From an uncultured Alphaproteobacteria bacterium (GTDB lineage: Bacteria; Pseudomonadota; Alphaproteobacteria; MPNO01; UBA2964): DNA of 64,000 nucleotides. The notes beneath the pieces are model-generated. The model worked only from the letters and a program-made list of their open reading frames with translations, had not been told where the DNA came from and made no database searches. Made by a program: the position numbers and the translations under genes. The stretch lies in contig CALSLP010000004.1 in assembly GCA_943787225.1 (NCBI GenBank), forward strand, positions 310,001 to 374,000, given 5' to 3'. Positions 55,034 to 64,000 of this stretch are shown here, piece by piece; the first letter of the stretch is position 1, and every line of letters begins with the position of its first letter.

Positions 55034-58000
55034 TCACCGCGATGCTGATTTAAACCGCATGTTTATGTCACGTGGATTACATTTTACTTGCACCAAACGC
55101 GCACCCTGCCAGGCCACTACCCGATTTTTGCCGTTGTGTTTCACGTGTGGTGCCAGACATTTGCCGCTGAAACGGCTCCTGATCATAAACCCGGTCTTAT
55201 GTTTGAAGGTTTTAGCCGTCGTGACCTTGTCACCGCCAATAACAGCTACCCATTGTTGGTTGCCAGCAAAATTGCACGGCCAGGTGACCACATGAGCAAA
55301 ATCATGCTTTTTATAGGCGAACACATCGAGACACATTTTAGAATTCTGCGGGACGAGCGCAAAATAATGGCTGTGAACATTGCCGATCGCAATGAGTTGG
55401 CTCGACTTGTCATTGTTACATTTTCTTAGACGAATCCTTTCTTCGGGCAGCAATGCCGGCGATTCAAGACACCAACCGCCAATCCGGAGCTTGCTGTTTG
55501 TCCGGACGCCAAATTTCTTGTGATAGTGTTTCGCGGCATTATTCGCCGGCGTCGCAAAAGCCCATTCAATGGGCGGTTTCGCCGTTTTGGACACCTTTAT
55601 GCCGACATTACAATCCTGCAAAAAAAGGTGACTTTGCTTTGTATTGAGCTTCCTGGAACGCAGACAGCGATTATTACGCCCGACTATACGCCCATGCTCA
55701 AATTTCCAACGCTGCGACGCCTGGTTCTTGCATTTTGCCGTAACGACTGCCGCCCCGGATTTCCCGGACTTTGCGCGAAAGCAGACGCCATAGGCATTCT
55801 TGAGAAGGAAATAGGGCCCTTTTCCAACCGATCTCCTGGGTGAATTGCTGCCTACCCGTGGCGAGGCAATCCCACAGGGCTAAGACAGAACCCGCAACAC
55901 GCGGATTCCCCCAGGAATTTACACAAAGCCCTTTTGCTGCGCCCTTCAGCGTATAGACGAGCATTTTTGAGTCCGGGCTGCGCCAACAAGTTCGGTATTT
56001 ATGGTTCCAATACCAGCCCCAACCGCAATGGCCGGGCGTAGCGACTTGCTTGCGATAGTGAGCTGCTTTGGCGAGTGCCGCCTTACGTTTGGCCTTGGCG
56101 TTCTCTTTCCCGCTTACTGCTTGTTGCATCTGCCGCCGAAGAATCTTCTGACTTTGCAGCCGGTTTTTTGGGCGAATTTCTTCGCCGCGCCGGCGGCGCC
56201 AGCGACCCATTTCCCGGCCTCTTTACCGGCTTTTTCACCTGCTTTAACAGCTTTTCCAGACGTCTTGGCGACTTGAACCGCCGCTACCTTTCCGGCATCC
56301 AATGCCGCCTTGGCAACCTCGGCCGCACAGTTTGAACCGTTGAGCCCTATTTTTCTTAGGGTAAAAGCCCTCGGTTTTGATAGTCGCGTTTAACATCGGT
56401 GGCAGGCAGCCAAAATCCTGGGTCCACTCGAAACCCGACCTGGAAAAATTGAGGACCGTTTCAGAAATGGCGACGCCCTTGAGGGTTCCTTTGCCATGAA
56501 TTTTGAAATGCGGCTTCTCCATCCGGCCCCGCTTTTAGATCAAAAGATGCGTTCTTTAGCGCCAGAGGACCGACGCTAAACGGTTTGACCGCCGCCTTGG
56601 ATTTTAAACCGTGGGACGTATCCAGCCCTAAATCAGCACCTGCCAGAGATCTTCCGAAAGCACGGAGTTCGCCTTTCACGCGGACTCCGGCACCACCGAT
56701 AGACTTCAAAATCTCTATATCAGCAATATGGTTGGATTTATCCTGGCCCGGTGTCGCGAGATAGATTTGCGCTTTGTGGATGTTGATCGGCGGTAACTTT
56801 TTAAGTTGCAGCTTGTCCGCAATGTTCTTCTTCGCCCACGCGGGTACTTTGTTCAATAATGGATGTGCGCGAAACGCGATTTCCGCCAAATCGGCAATGG
56901 CGACGAGATCGACAGGGTTGTTGGCCTTAACATCAACCAACGCGCCTGTTGGCACACCCCCTGCTGTCATGGAGAACTGAAAGCGGACTGGCGTTGATTT
57001 AGAGCCATAGGTCTTACGTTTTTTGACAACCATTTTTGGCGTGGTCAGCGCTACTGAAAGTTCCGGGACTGCTGCCTTACCAGAGCTAAATTTGAAAAAC
57101 AGCTTCACATCATCCATCTTAACGTCTTTAAGAGAGACTACTTTCGGCACAATCACCGGATTAACCAGGTTTCCGAGACCTGCGATCAATTCCATTGATA
57201 CCGCGGTCTTTTCAAATTTTAGCGCTGCGGATCCAGATATCTTTTTTGGCCGCGATCCGGGGATCGCGAACAAAAACTTTGACTGATATTTTACGCCGAC
57301 TTCGCCACCCGCCGTTGAACCCGACAGGGTCAAAACCGGCTGCGCATCTGTCGGTGATTTTAGAATTTGGGTCTGCGCAATCAGGCGGCTAATAGCGTTG
57401 TTTCTTTTCAGATAGAGGGTCCAGAACAGATCTGCTTGTCCTTTCGCCAATTTTTGGTAATTCCCGGCATTGATACTGGCCAACGAGATAGTTGGGTTGC
57501 CGGCGCCAGCGAATTTCAATGCCGCCGTTACGTTCTTGTTATCCCCAGCCTGCATTTGCCCAAAAGTAAAAATACCAGTCGGCAGTATAACGTTCCGCAT
57601 GGCGGGGAGTGCCGACCGAAAGAAAACGCGATTGGCCCTGGCAGTAACGATAAAGGCGTGTTGACCGAATTGGTGGTGTTGGCGGATTCGACGTGGTCCC
57701 CTGCTTGCTCGCCAGCAAACTGTTTGGCGACACAATAATGACCGTCGCATGTTTCAGCGAAAACTTGCCAAATGCACTCTTATTAGCCAACGCAAGCAAG
57801 GCGCCGACCCGAATTTTGGGAGACGGTAAGCGCCACGTTGTAAAACTTCCTATTCCGCTGTTTGTACAAAATGACCCTGACTCTCTGCCCGCCGACCGAT
57901 TTTTTCGCTTCCCAGAATCCGGATTCTTTTGCGGAAGGAGTCTGGCCTCAACCCTTTCAATATCGTACTAACCGCGCCAACAGCTTTCAAGGCTGCCGCA

Positions 58001-58110
58001 TGCCGTTGCCGTACAGCAGTACCACTGGAACCGCGGGCCGCCGCAAAGGACGACAAGGACAAGGACAGCGAAATCAGAAGGGACGCGACGGAAAGGAGAG
58101 CTTTTTTCAT
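55034..58110 (-). pseudogene. Second giant exported lectin-like protein gene, multiply frameshifted
   Basis: Starts at ATG 58110 with a signal peptide (LLISLSLSLSSFAAARG). Pieces follow in several frames: a 429-residue beta-rich segment (56461-57750), an Ala/Lys-rich helical linker ending AQKTGCKVRRFFGGRC that matches the linker of the 10.4-14.25 kb gene (GAKKVGCSLGLGGCKKK), a Cys-rich piece with GLCVNSWGNPRVAGSVLAL and GRQQF, and a last ricin-B-like segment (CLDVFAYKKH, NQQWVAV, GKCLAP). So it is a shorter paralogue of the first gene with the same order: signal, beta region, GPLAL or GPLVL block, linker, ricin-B trefoils. The propeller is absent or unrecognised. It would be about 1,020 codons. 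Confidence 0.7.
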
Positions 58111-58252
58111 TACGGATACACCCGTGCTCTTGAGGAACAGGTCCTCAGATATTTTAGGTTGTACCGCTAACTCCCCTTAAAATTGTTAATACCCGCCGAA
58201 TAAGGCAAGATTATGTCTAGCTAACCCAAGCCATTACGAGGCATCGAAGAGA

Positions 58253-58858
58253 ATGACTACGATTACCCCCCTACGAGACTTTGTCGCTGACATGACAAGA
58301 CTAGTCAGCTCCGAAAGCTGCGAGGACGGTCTGCTTGCCGGGGGAAAGACCTTACTCGAACGGCTCGTCGCTGATGATGCCTGGCTGCCCGACGCCTATG
58401 CCGAGCCTGATCCAGACAGCTATCGCCAAAACCTGCTGTGGTGTGACCCACTGGAACGGTTTTCACTCGTCAGCTTTGTCTGGGGACCGGGCCAGACGAC
58501 GCCAGTTCACGATCACACGGTTTGGGGATTGATAGGGATGTTGCGTGGCAGCGAGATCGGCGAGAATTTCTCAGCGGCACCCGACGGAACCTTGACCAAG
58601 ACCGGAGATGAAGTTCTCACGCCGGGTATGGTCAGCGCTGTCTCGCCGTCTATTGGCGACATCCACAAAGTATCAAACGCCTTGGCCGACAGGCCGTCGA
58701 TCAGCATTCATGTTTATGGTGCCAATATCGGGGCTGTACGCCGTCATGTCTTTGATGCTGAAACCGGAACGCCCAAAGATTTCGTTTCCGGCTATTCCAA
58801 TGAGGCCATCCCGAACCTGTTCGACCGGTCCGCCGACGTTCGGGGTGCGATTTCCTGA
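58253..58858 (+). CDS. Cysteine dioxygenase type I family protein
   Basis: A 201-residue cupin-fold thiol dioxygenase. The first metal motif is TPVHDHTVWGLIGMLRGSE (H-x-H), and the third His is in SPSIGDIHKVSN. Family members oxidise cysteine or 3-mercaptopropionate to the sulfinate. The exact thiol cannot be told. It is divergent from the lectin pseudogene and converges with the TPR gene, with six bases between stops. Confidence 0.9.
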   Translation: MTTITPLRDFVADMTRLVSSESCEDGLLAGGKTLLERLVADDAWLPDAYAEPDPDSYRQNLLWCDPLERFSLVSFVWGPGQTTPVHDHTVWGLIGMLRGSEIGENFSAAPDGTLTKTGDEVLTPGMVSAVSPSIGDIHKVSNALADRPSISIHVYGANIGAVRRHVFDAETGTPKDFVSGYSNEAIPNLFDRSADVRGAIS

Positions 58859-58864
58859 GTTCTG

Positions 58865-60241
58865 TCAGCTGCCGTCAGCCGCTGATCGCCGACGCAAATC
58901 TTCAAGCATCCAGCTATCGGCAGGCTGCAACTTGCCTTGCGCAACTAACTGCTCGCAAATCGCCAGGCCTCTTGCCCACCACCCCTGACCGGGGCTGACT
59001 TCCGCGAGCTTCGCATAACTCACAATCAAATCACGCTGCGCTTCAACATTCGCGAGGTTAAAGTCAGCCAAACGCTTTGAAATCTGCATACCGGTCTCAA
59101 AGTGAGCGATCGCTGCATCGATGTTACCAGCCTTGTTCCGTACATCGCCCATCCGGTTGAGGCTAATCCACACGTCGCGCTGGGCCTGCGCATTCGCCGG
59201 GCTTTGCTCCGCAATTCGTTGCGATACAGTCAGGCTCATTTCGTACTGAACTGTGGCCCCGGCAATATCACCGGTATTTGCCAGCGCATCACCGAGCCGG
59301 TTCAAACTCACAGCAACATCGCGGAGCCCTTCAGCGCTTAGTGGGTTCTGTTCCGCCAAGCGTTCTGAAATCGCCAGGCTTTGCTCAAATCGCGGAATCG
59401 CGTTGGCGAGATCACCGGCTTCAACCATTGCATCGGCGAGCTGACTCTGGCTGATCGCTACATCTCTTTGGATCTGGGCATTCGCGGGATCTTGGGCTGC
59501 CAGCCTTTCATTGACCCGTAGCCCCTTTTCCAGGCGCTCAATACTGGCAAGAAGCGGACCGGGTGGTGCTGGGACGCTCGAACTACTGACGGGCGCTTCT
59601 ATCTGTTCCTCTTGAAGCGTTTCAGCCTCATCAGCACCCGGATGATCCTTATCACCGTCATCATCAGACCCGACATCAGGCAACATTGCGGCCAGGGGTA
59701 TGGCAGACGGTTGCTCAGGCTCTACAGGCGACATCTTCGATGCGGCAGCGTCTTCAGGCGCCGGTTCGCCTGGCTCTTGCGACAGAGGTGAATTCTGCGC
59801 TGCTGAACCTTCATCACCAATGCCCGTGATATTCAGGCTTGCTGAACCGGGCTCGGAGTCTGCTCGTAAACCACGGAGCTTATTCAAACTCGCTGAGACA
59901 TCATCTTCAGTATGGCTATCCAGCAAATTCTCCGCGTCAGAAGCCTCTGACTCTGTCTTCTGCTGATTTGAGGGTGGCTCGACACCTTCATCAAGACCCA
60001 GCTGTTCCCGAATACGGGTTTGCAATTCTGCTGGCCCAATCGTCGTCGGCGCCTGCAACTCTTCTTCTGCGTCGTCGGGCGGAACGTCGTCCGCTGAAGG
60101 CGCACGGACCATCGTTGGCGTCTGTCGGTCCATCGGACCTGGATCACCCCGCCCAAGCGTTTCCATCCGAATTACAGGATCGACGCGCCCCGGCTCTGGG
60201 ATATCTGGAACAGTCGCCTTGTCCCGAGCCTTCGTCTTCAA
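58865..60241 (-). CDS. TPR-repeat protein with acidic disordered N-terminus
   Basis: A 458-residue protein from a TTG start at 60241. Residues 1-220 are low complexity, rich in Glu/Asp/Pro/Ser. Residues 225-450 hold about five tandem repeats of some 49 residues, each with a helix pair such as RFEQSLAISERLAEQNPLSA and GLRDVAVSLNRLGDALANTG. This is the pattern of Sel1/TPR scaffolds in bacterial effector and NB-ARC-linked proteins. No signal peptide is visible, and the start is uncertain, since the frame stays open back to 60310. It follows a small membrane protein gene. Confidence 0.75.
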   Translation of the reverse strand: MKTKARDKATVPDIPEPGRVDPVIRMETLGRGDPGPMDRQTPTMVRAPSADDVPPDDAEEELQAPTTIGPAELQTRIREQLGLDEGVEPPSNQQKTESEASDAENLLDSHTEDDVSASLNKLRGLRADSEPGSASLNITGIGDEGSAAQNSPLSQEPGEPAPEDAAASKMSPVEPEQPSAIPLAAMLPDVGSDDDGDKDHPGADEAETLQEEQIEAPVSSSSVPAPPGPLLASIERLEKGLRVNERLAAQDPANAQIQRDVAISQSQLADAMVEAGDLANAIPRFEQSLAISERLAEQNPLSAEGLRDVAVSLNRLGDALANTGDIAGATVQYEMSLTVSQRIAEQSPANAQAQRDVWISLNRMGDVRNKAGNIDAAIAHFETGMQISKRLADFNLANVEAQRDLIVSYAKLAEVSPGQGWWARGLAICEQLVAQGKLQPADSWMLEDLRRRSAADGS

Positions 60242-60310
60242 CGAGCGTCCGCTCCCCCTCGGCCGGCAGCGGTTTCGCCAAAGGTCGGCACTTCCGGACT
60301 CTCGACGCTC

Positions 60311-60705
60311 TTAAGGTGCTTTTCCTGCCGTCTCGGACTCGATAAAAATTTTCTTGAGAATAAAGACCAACAGCAAGAGGAGGATCAGCGGCGCAACAAT
60401 AAATAACGCCCAGTCCGGGATCGTTTCCAGAACGGGTAAAACCGAGTCTGGCAAAAACTCGGGAAAGGATTTTCGTAGACCTGTGAAAAACGTGCTAATC
60501 GTCGTGCCCCAATCAGCCATCAAGGCCGGAAAATTATCCCAGGCCTGTTTCACGTAATCTGCAGATGATTGCCGATCCAAATGGCAACGATCAGGGTGGC
60601 TTTGCCCCAAAGTGGGACCAAAAAATCGGCAGCCGCCTCGAACCAGCCCAACAACATGTCAGGCAGAGTCTCCGTCATCCATTTTATGATGCTGTCGAAA
60701 TCCAT
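60311..60705 (-). pseudogene. Small membrane protein, frameshifted
   Basis: ATG 60705 (AAGGA upstream) gives MDFDSIIKWMTETLPDMLLG and a hydrophobic stretch, then TGA. The next frame continues SSADYVKQAWDNFPALMADW and ends with a transmembrane helix WALFIVAPLILLLLLVFILK and a basic tail. One base change near 60575-60590 joins them into about 131 residues. No family is recognised. It may anchor the TPR protein encoded next. Confidence 0.55.
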
Positions 60706-60885
60706 TTGAGTCCTTTTTCAACATACGCGCAGATAGTTAGCAGGTCTTAAAACATAATTCCATTCCGGGATGGTGGGCTTAATTTGTGTCACCCGTCCCC
60801 CTGATCAAATACCCTCCACATTGGACAATCGTAGGGCAATGGGATACGGGGTGAATCAACCTTCGTTGGACAAGGATGGAACGAC

Positions 60886-61944
60886 ATGGCTGATGATTTG
60901 CTGCTGGTTGGCAGTATTCCCCTGGAGACGGTCGAAGACGTTTTTAGCGATGTCGGTGCGAAACTTGGCCCGCTCCTCAATGCGCTGCCCGATGGTGAGG
61001 TCGGGTTCCGGACCCATTGGATCAGCCGCGTTCACTATCAGGTTCTGGCCCTCCATCCGTCTATTGATGTCATACAAAAGCCAGCTTTGGACGATGGCGT
61101 CGAACGGCTCAACCCTCGGAGTGCCGCCGATAGCTGGATGTTTAAGGTTCGTGACGATGCAGGGGCAATCCGCTTCGGCCATGATGGCTGGCGTCTTGGA
61201 TTTGCCCGCGACGCAGTGAACTCCTATTTCGTCTTCCGCAGCTTGCGTGATAATGGTCAAATTCCGGCTGATGTCCGGTTTCAGGTCTCGATGCCCTCGG
61301 TCAACAGCGTGGTGACGCAGCGCATCTTTGCCGACCCGGATGATGCTGCAAAAATTCAGCCGGGTTATGAGGCGGCCGTCAAAGCCGAGCTGGAAAATAT
61401 CGGGTCGCGGATACCCGCTGAAGACCTCGCCATTCAATGGGATTGTTCAACCGAAATGCAGGATGCCTATGGTGCGATTGACGGTCTGCCACTGGAGACC
61501 ATGATCGAGCGTAACGTCAGTCATATGCGGCGCTTATGCCCGGTGATCCCCGAAAAAGCACAGCTTGGGTTTCATCTGTGTTTCGGGACACTAGGCGGCT
61601 GGCCGCGTTTTGAACCCGATGATCTAAGTGGCGCGGTGAACCTGGCCAATGGCTTTATCGAGCAGGCTGGTCGGCGGGTCGACTGGGTTCATATCCCGGT
61701 GATTGACCGCAGTGATGATGCATTTTATGCGCCGTTGGCGGAACTCAACCCGGGGACCACGCGCATCTACCTAGGAGCAGTCCACAACATGGAACGCTTT
61801 CCGGAGCGCATTGCCACCGCGCGCAAATATCTACCGAAATTTGGCGTCGGTGCCTATTGCGGATTTGGTCGGCTAGACCCATCAGAGGTTCCGGGCGTGC
61901 TGGATGATCATCTCCAGGCTCAGCGTTACATGTCAGAAATCTGA
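60886..61944 (+). CDS. Cobalamin-independent methionine synthase-like (UROD/MetE fold) protein
   Basis: A 352-residue single MetE-type barrel. LPDGEVGFRTHW opens it; zinc-ligand candidates are H230-x-C232 in LGFHLCFGT and C325 in GAYCGFGR, the pattern of MetE (H-x-C and C). It lacks MetE's N-terminal half, so it is more like the short methyltransferase or epoxyalkane-type members that move alkyl groups to a thiol. The substrate is unknown. Confidence 0.82.
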   Translation: MADDLLLVGSIPLETVEDVFSDVGAKLGPLLNALPDGEVGFRTHWISRVHYQVLALHPSIDVIQKPALDDGVERLNPRSAADSWMFKVRDDAGAIRFGHDGWRLGFARDAVNSYFVFRSLRDNGQIPADVRFQVSMPSVNSVVTQRIFADPDDAAKIQPGYEAAVKAELENIGSRIPAEDLAIQWDCSTEMQDAYGAIDGLPLETMIERNVSHMRRLCPVIPEKAQLGFHLCFGTLGGWPRFEPDDLSGAVNLANGFIEQAGRRVDWVHIPVIDRSDDAFYAPLAELNPGTTRIYLGAVHNMERFPERIATARKYLPKFGVGAYCGFGRLDPSEVPGVLDDHLQAQRYMSEI

Positions 61945-61958
61945 AAAACGATCCGGTT

Positions 61959-62132
61959 TTAACGACGGCGAATGAGAGCCAAGCCAATCAGGCCAAGACC
62001 AAACACCAGCAAAATTGCCGGACCCGATATGGATACGCCGGCAATTGAGGCTGCGTGGGCAGCCTGAACAAATATAATTGCACCAGAAGCAGCCAGGCTG
62101 ACTGCAAGTGCAAATTTCTTAAACGAACGCAT
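61959..62132 (-). CDS. Small exported protein with membrane-Arg sorting tail
   Basis: A 57-residue protein starting at MRSFKKFALAVSL, with GGGGA before the ATG. A signal peptide (GAIIFVQAAHA) is followed almost directly by a hydrophobic helix GPAILLVFGLGLIGLALIRR, which resembles PEP-CTERM tails but lacks the PEP motif. Only about ten residues lie between the two. It could be an exported sorting substrate or a short membrane peptide. Confidence 0.55.
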   Translation of the reverse strand: MRSFKKFALAVSLAASGAIIFVQAAHAASIAGVSISGPAILLVFGLGLIGLALIRRR

Positions 62133-62368
62133 CTCGATTTCCCCTACCCAATCGAAATTTGTCCAACCACTATGATGCCAACAGCTTGAACGACCACCGC
62201 TAGACATCACAATAAGTCAGTGTGCAATTCTCATACCAAATATTGTGTGTTTATATAATTCAAGGGGTTAGGGATCGAACCGCACTAGAATTTATTGGTC
62301 AATGTAAAAGATCCCGACGTTTTTTAGCGCCAACAGCGACCCAAAGAGCCAACTCGTACTGGAAGCAA

Positions 62369-63148
62369 TCAGCGTGTTTTGCGACGCCGGATCGTCGCCA
62401 GACCGAAAAGGCCGACGCCAAAGATCAACAACGCACCCGGCTCCGGTACGGCTTCCGCCTGGACCGTCAACACGTCTGAAATCGCATACAGGCTGCGTGT
62501 AAAGAAATCCGGTGTCTCACCGCCAGTCGCGGTAATCCATTCCGCGGTGACAGCGCTGGCCGTTCCGGTATCAACAAGGTCCGGAAAAACGCTGCCCAAC
62601 GGATTAGCCGAGGCAACACCTGCAGATGTCGTCCCGGTAAACGGGTCACTGGCGAAACCGGAGATGCCGTTTTCGTCGAAATTAATCGCGGCGGCAATCG
62701 TGCCATCCCAAAGGTCCGCGTTGTTGCTGGCGACCAGCGCATCATTAAGATTGTAGATCGCCACCCCGGTCGAGGCCGGGTTGGTGCTGGTATTGTCCCG
62801 CGCATCCACTGTCGCGGTAGAGCCAATCGCTGTCCAGGTCGTGCCGAGTGCACTCAACCCCGAAGCATCGGCCTGGGCCTGCACAAAGGCGTTATAATCG
62901 GCGATGTTTGTCGAACTCGCCGTGGTCGCAGCGGCAGTCAAAAACACCAGCCGGTACTGATCGCCGACATTCAACCCGGTTGGGATCGTTATTGGGGCGG
63001 CCTGCGCCACAGAAACCTGCCCGATAACAGCCAAACAGAAGGCGAGACAGGCAAAGCGAATAACAGAAAATTTCTTGAAATGTGTAAGGATCGTCAGGAT
63101 CAGGTTCAGGAATTCAGGCCGCCATCCGCCGCCGGCGGATATAGCCAA
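62369..63148 (-). CDS. PEP-CTERM sorting domain protein
   Basis: A 259-residue exported protein. Signal-like hydrophobic stretch FACLAFCLAVIGQVSVAQAA, a Thr/Ala/Asp-rich beta body, and a classic C-terminal PEP-CTERM: AVPEPGALLIFGVGLFGLAT plus IRRRKTR. No clear ATG lies before the signal; TTG at 63148 overlaps the next PEP-CTERM gene by 35 bases, so the start may be one of the nearby CTG or ATC codons. Exosortase would cut and anchor it; no exosortase is in the window. Confidence 0.8.
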   Translation of the reverse strand: MAISAGGGWRPEFLNLILTILTHFKKFSVIRFACLAFCLAVIGQVSVAQAAPITIPTGLNVGDQYRLVFLTAAATTASSTNIADYNAFVQAQADASGLSALGTTWTAIGSTATVDARDNTSTNPASTGVAIYNLNDALVASNNADLWDGTIAAAINFDENGISGFASDPFTGTTSAGVASANPLGSVFPDLVDTGTASAVTAEWITATGGETPDFFTRSLYAISDVLTVQAEAVPEPGALLIFGVGLFGLATIRRRKTR

Positions 63149-63794
63149 TGCTCAAAAGGCCCATTAAGAACACGGCCAAGGTACCCGGCTCAGGGACCTC
63201 ATCACTCACCGTCGTGTTCGGCGAAATATCCGCTGCCGCGAGATAATACTGATCGGCATTGCTGCCGCCATACCCGTAGCTCAGCGAGGTAACACCCGCA
63301 TAAACCGTGTTAAGCTCGTCGCCGAAGGTTGTTTCCTCAAAGGAGCTGCCATTGACGCTCACCAGAAGCGTCCGGGCAAGCTCACCGGAATCATCCAAAA
63401 GGTTATGGTTAGCGTCACGGAAAGCCAGCATTGAAAAATCAAACGTGCCGCCACTCGCGAGCGCGAACGTAAGCGTTTCGCCGGCCGTAAGATTATCATC
63501 GTTGCTGGGGTCGCACTGCCCATTACCCGTCACAACTTTACAAACGCCAAGACCAGCATTTCCAGCATCGAGATAGGCGCTATAGGTGCTGTTGGCTGTA
63601 ATGGACACGCCGTTAATCGGGAAACCCTGGGCAATCGTAACCGGATTGTCATAGACACCGTTGACGCCACCAATTGCGCCCTCGCCGTTTACATCGGCGA
63701 TAGAGGCAAAATTGAACGTTACCGCCTGCGCTGACACCGCGCACAGCAGAACACCTGCTGCGGCAATGGCTGAAAATACTCTACGAAAGCGCAA
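63114..63794 (-). CDS. PEP-CTERM sorting domain protein
   Basis: A 226-residue exported protein with TTG start (AAGGA eight bases upstream) and signal peptide ending VSAQAVT. The body has SLSYGYGGSNADQYYLAAAD and Ala/Gly-rich strands. The C-terminus is VPEPGTLAVFLMGLLSIGYI plus RRRRMAA, a full PEP-CTERM signal. With the gene at 62369 it forms a pair of exosortase substrates. Confidence 0.85.
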   Translation of the reverse strand: MRFRRVFSAIAAAGVLLCAVSAQAVTFNFASIADVNGEGAIGGVNGVYDNPVTIAQGFPINGVSITANSTYSAYLDAGNAGLGVCKVVTGNGQCDPSNDDNLTAGETLTFALASGGTFDFSMLAFRDANHNLLDDSGELARTLLVSVNGSSFEETTFGDELNTVYAGVTSLSYGYGGSNADQYYLAAADISPNTTVSDEVPEPGTLAVFLMGLLSIGYIRRRRMAA

Positions 63795-63962
63795 TTGGAT
63801 AATCCTTGGTGAAACGCGTGTGTCTTATAAGCATTATTAATGCAATTTTTATGCCAATTAAGCGGATCACATATATATCAACAGGTTAACAATTTAACGC
63901 GCACAGAAATGAGTCTAAACGTAAAGAATTCCGACAGTTTTCAGTATTTTTAGAGCGATCTT

Positions 63963-64000
63963 TCAGTCGTCTGGCACAAACGCTTCGACCGCGCCGTTGA
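63963..64000 (-). CDS. C-terminal fragment of a gene entering from the right edge
   Basis: The last 38 bases on the minus strand read NGAVEAFVPDD and a TGA at 63963-63965, preceded by the window edge. This could be the end of a protein whose body lies outside, but 11 codons are weak support. The preceding 170 bases (63795-63962) are AT-rich and hold only promoter-like sequence for the TTG-start gene. Confidence 0.25.
   Translation of the reverse strand, partial: NGAVEAFVPDD

Overview
This window reads as chromosome of a heterotrophic alphaproteobacterium, probably marine. The evidence is the coding content (TRAP and tripartite-tricarboxylate solute receptors, many CoA, aromatic-acid and 2-oxoglutarate oxygenase genes, PEP-CTERM proteins, an MlaE system with a STAS fusion) and the small palindromic repeats built on CCGGATCAAGTCCGG, which are common in that class. 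I cannot place it to genus. No rRNA, tRNA, CRISPR array, prophage or insertion sequence is visible.

Layout. 0.1-10.3 kb: a MarR regulator, an orphan TctC-type receptor, an Hpt-like protein, a C-type-lectin-fold exported protein, a glutaryl-CoA module (gcdH plus class III CoA-transferase), an amidohydrolase with Rieske ferredoxin, and small SnoaL, VOC and PhyH enzymes. 10.4-14.25 kb: a giant exported lectin gene broken by two in-frame stops. 14.5-19.3 kb: surface-glycan genes (TylF methyltransferase, O-antigen ligase), an SDR without its catalytic Tyr, an Asp-box propeller protein and an HD-fold protein. 19.4-21.7 kb: tupBCA tungstate importer. 21.7-27.5 kb: GST/TauD pair and an mlaEFD-lipoprotein lipid transport operon. 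27.7-34.8 kb: three UbiD-family decarboxylases with a Rieske oxygenase, and a divergent LysR gene with a clean LTTR box. 34.7-43.1 kb: a long minus-strand catabolic cluster (two alpha/beta hydrolases, acyl-CoA ligase, class II aldolase, 2OG oxygenase, TRAP transporter). 43.2-61 kb: a glycosyltransferase, a DUF350-DUF1190-glutathionylspermidine-synthase-like operon, a ThDP enzyme, a fourth divergent UbiD, a second giant lectin gene, and others. Many genes in this stretch carry single-base frameshifts. 61-64 kb: a MetE-like protein and PEP-CTERM-type exported proteins.

How it fits together. The 27-43 kb half looks like uptake (TRAP), activation (AMP-ligase), hydrolysis, oxygenation (Rieske) and decarboxylation (UbiD) of aromatic or other carboxylates, with LysR control. 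The MarR gene at the left end and the divergent UbiD at 50.5 kb share a near-identical palindromic operator (18 of 21 bases), which links two loci 50 kb apart.

The clustering of frameshifts between 43.0 and 60.6 kb, against almost none from 14 to 43 kb, means that sequence quality there should be doubted before any gene is called dead. After the broken genes are counted, no stretch over 300 bases remains without a gene.
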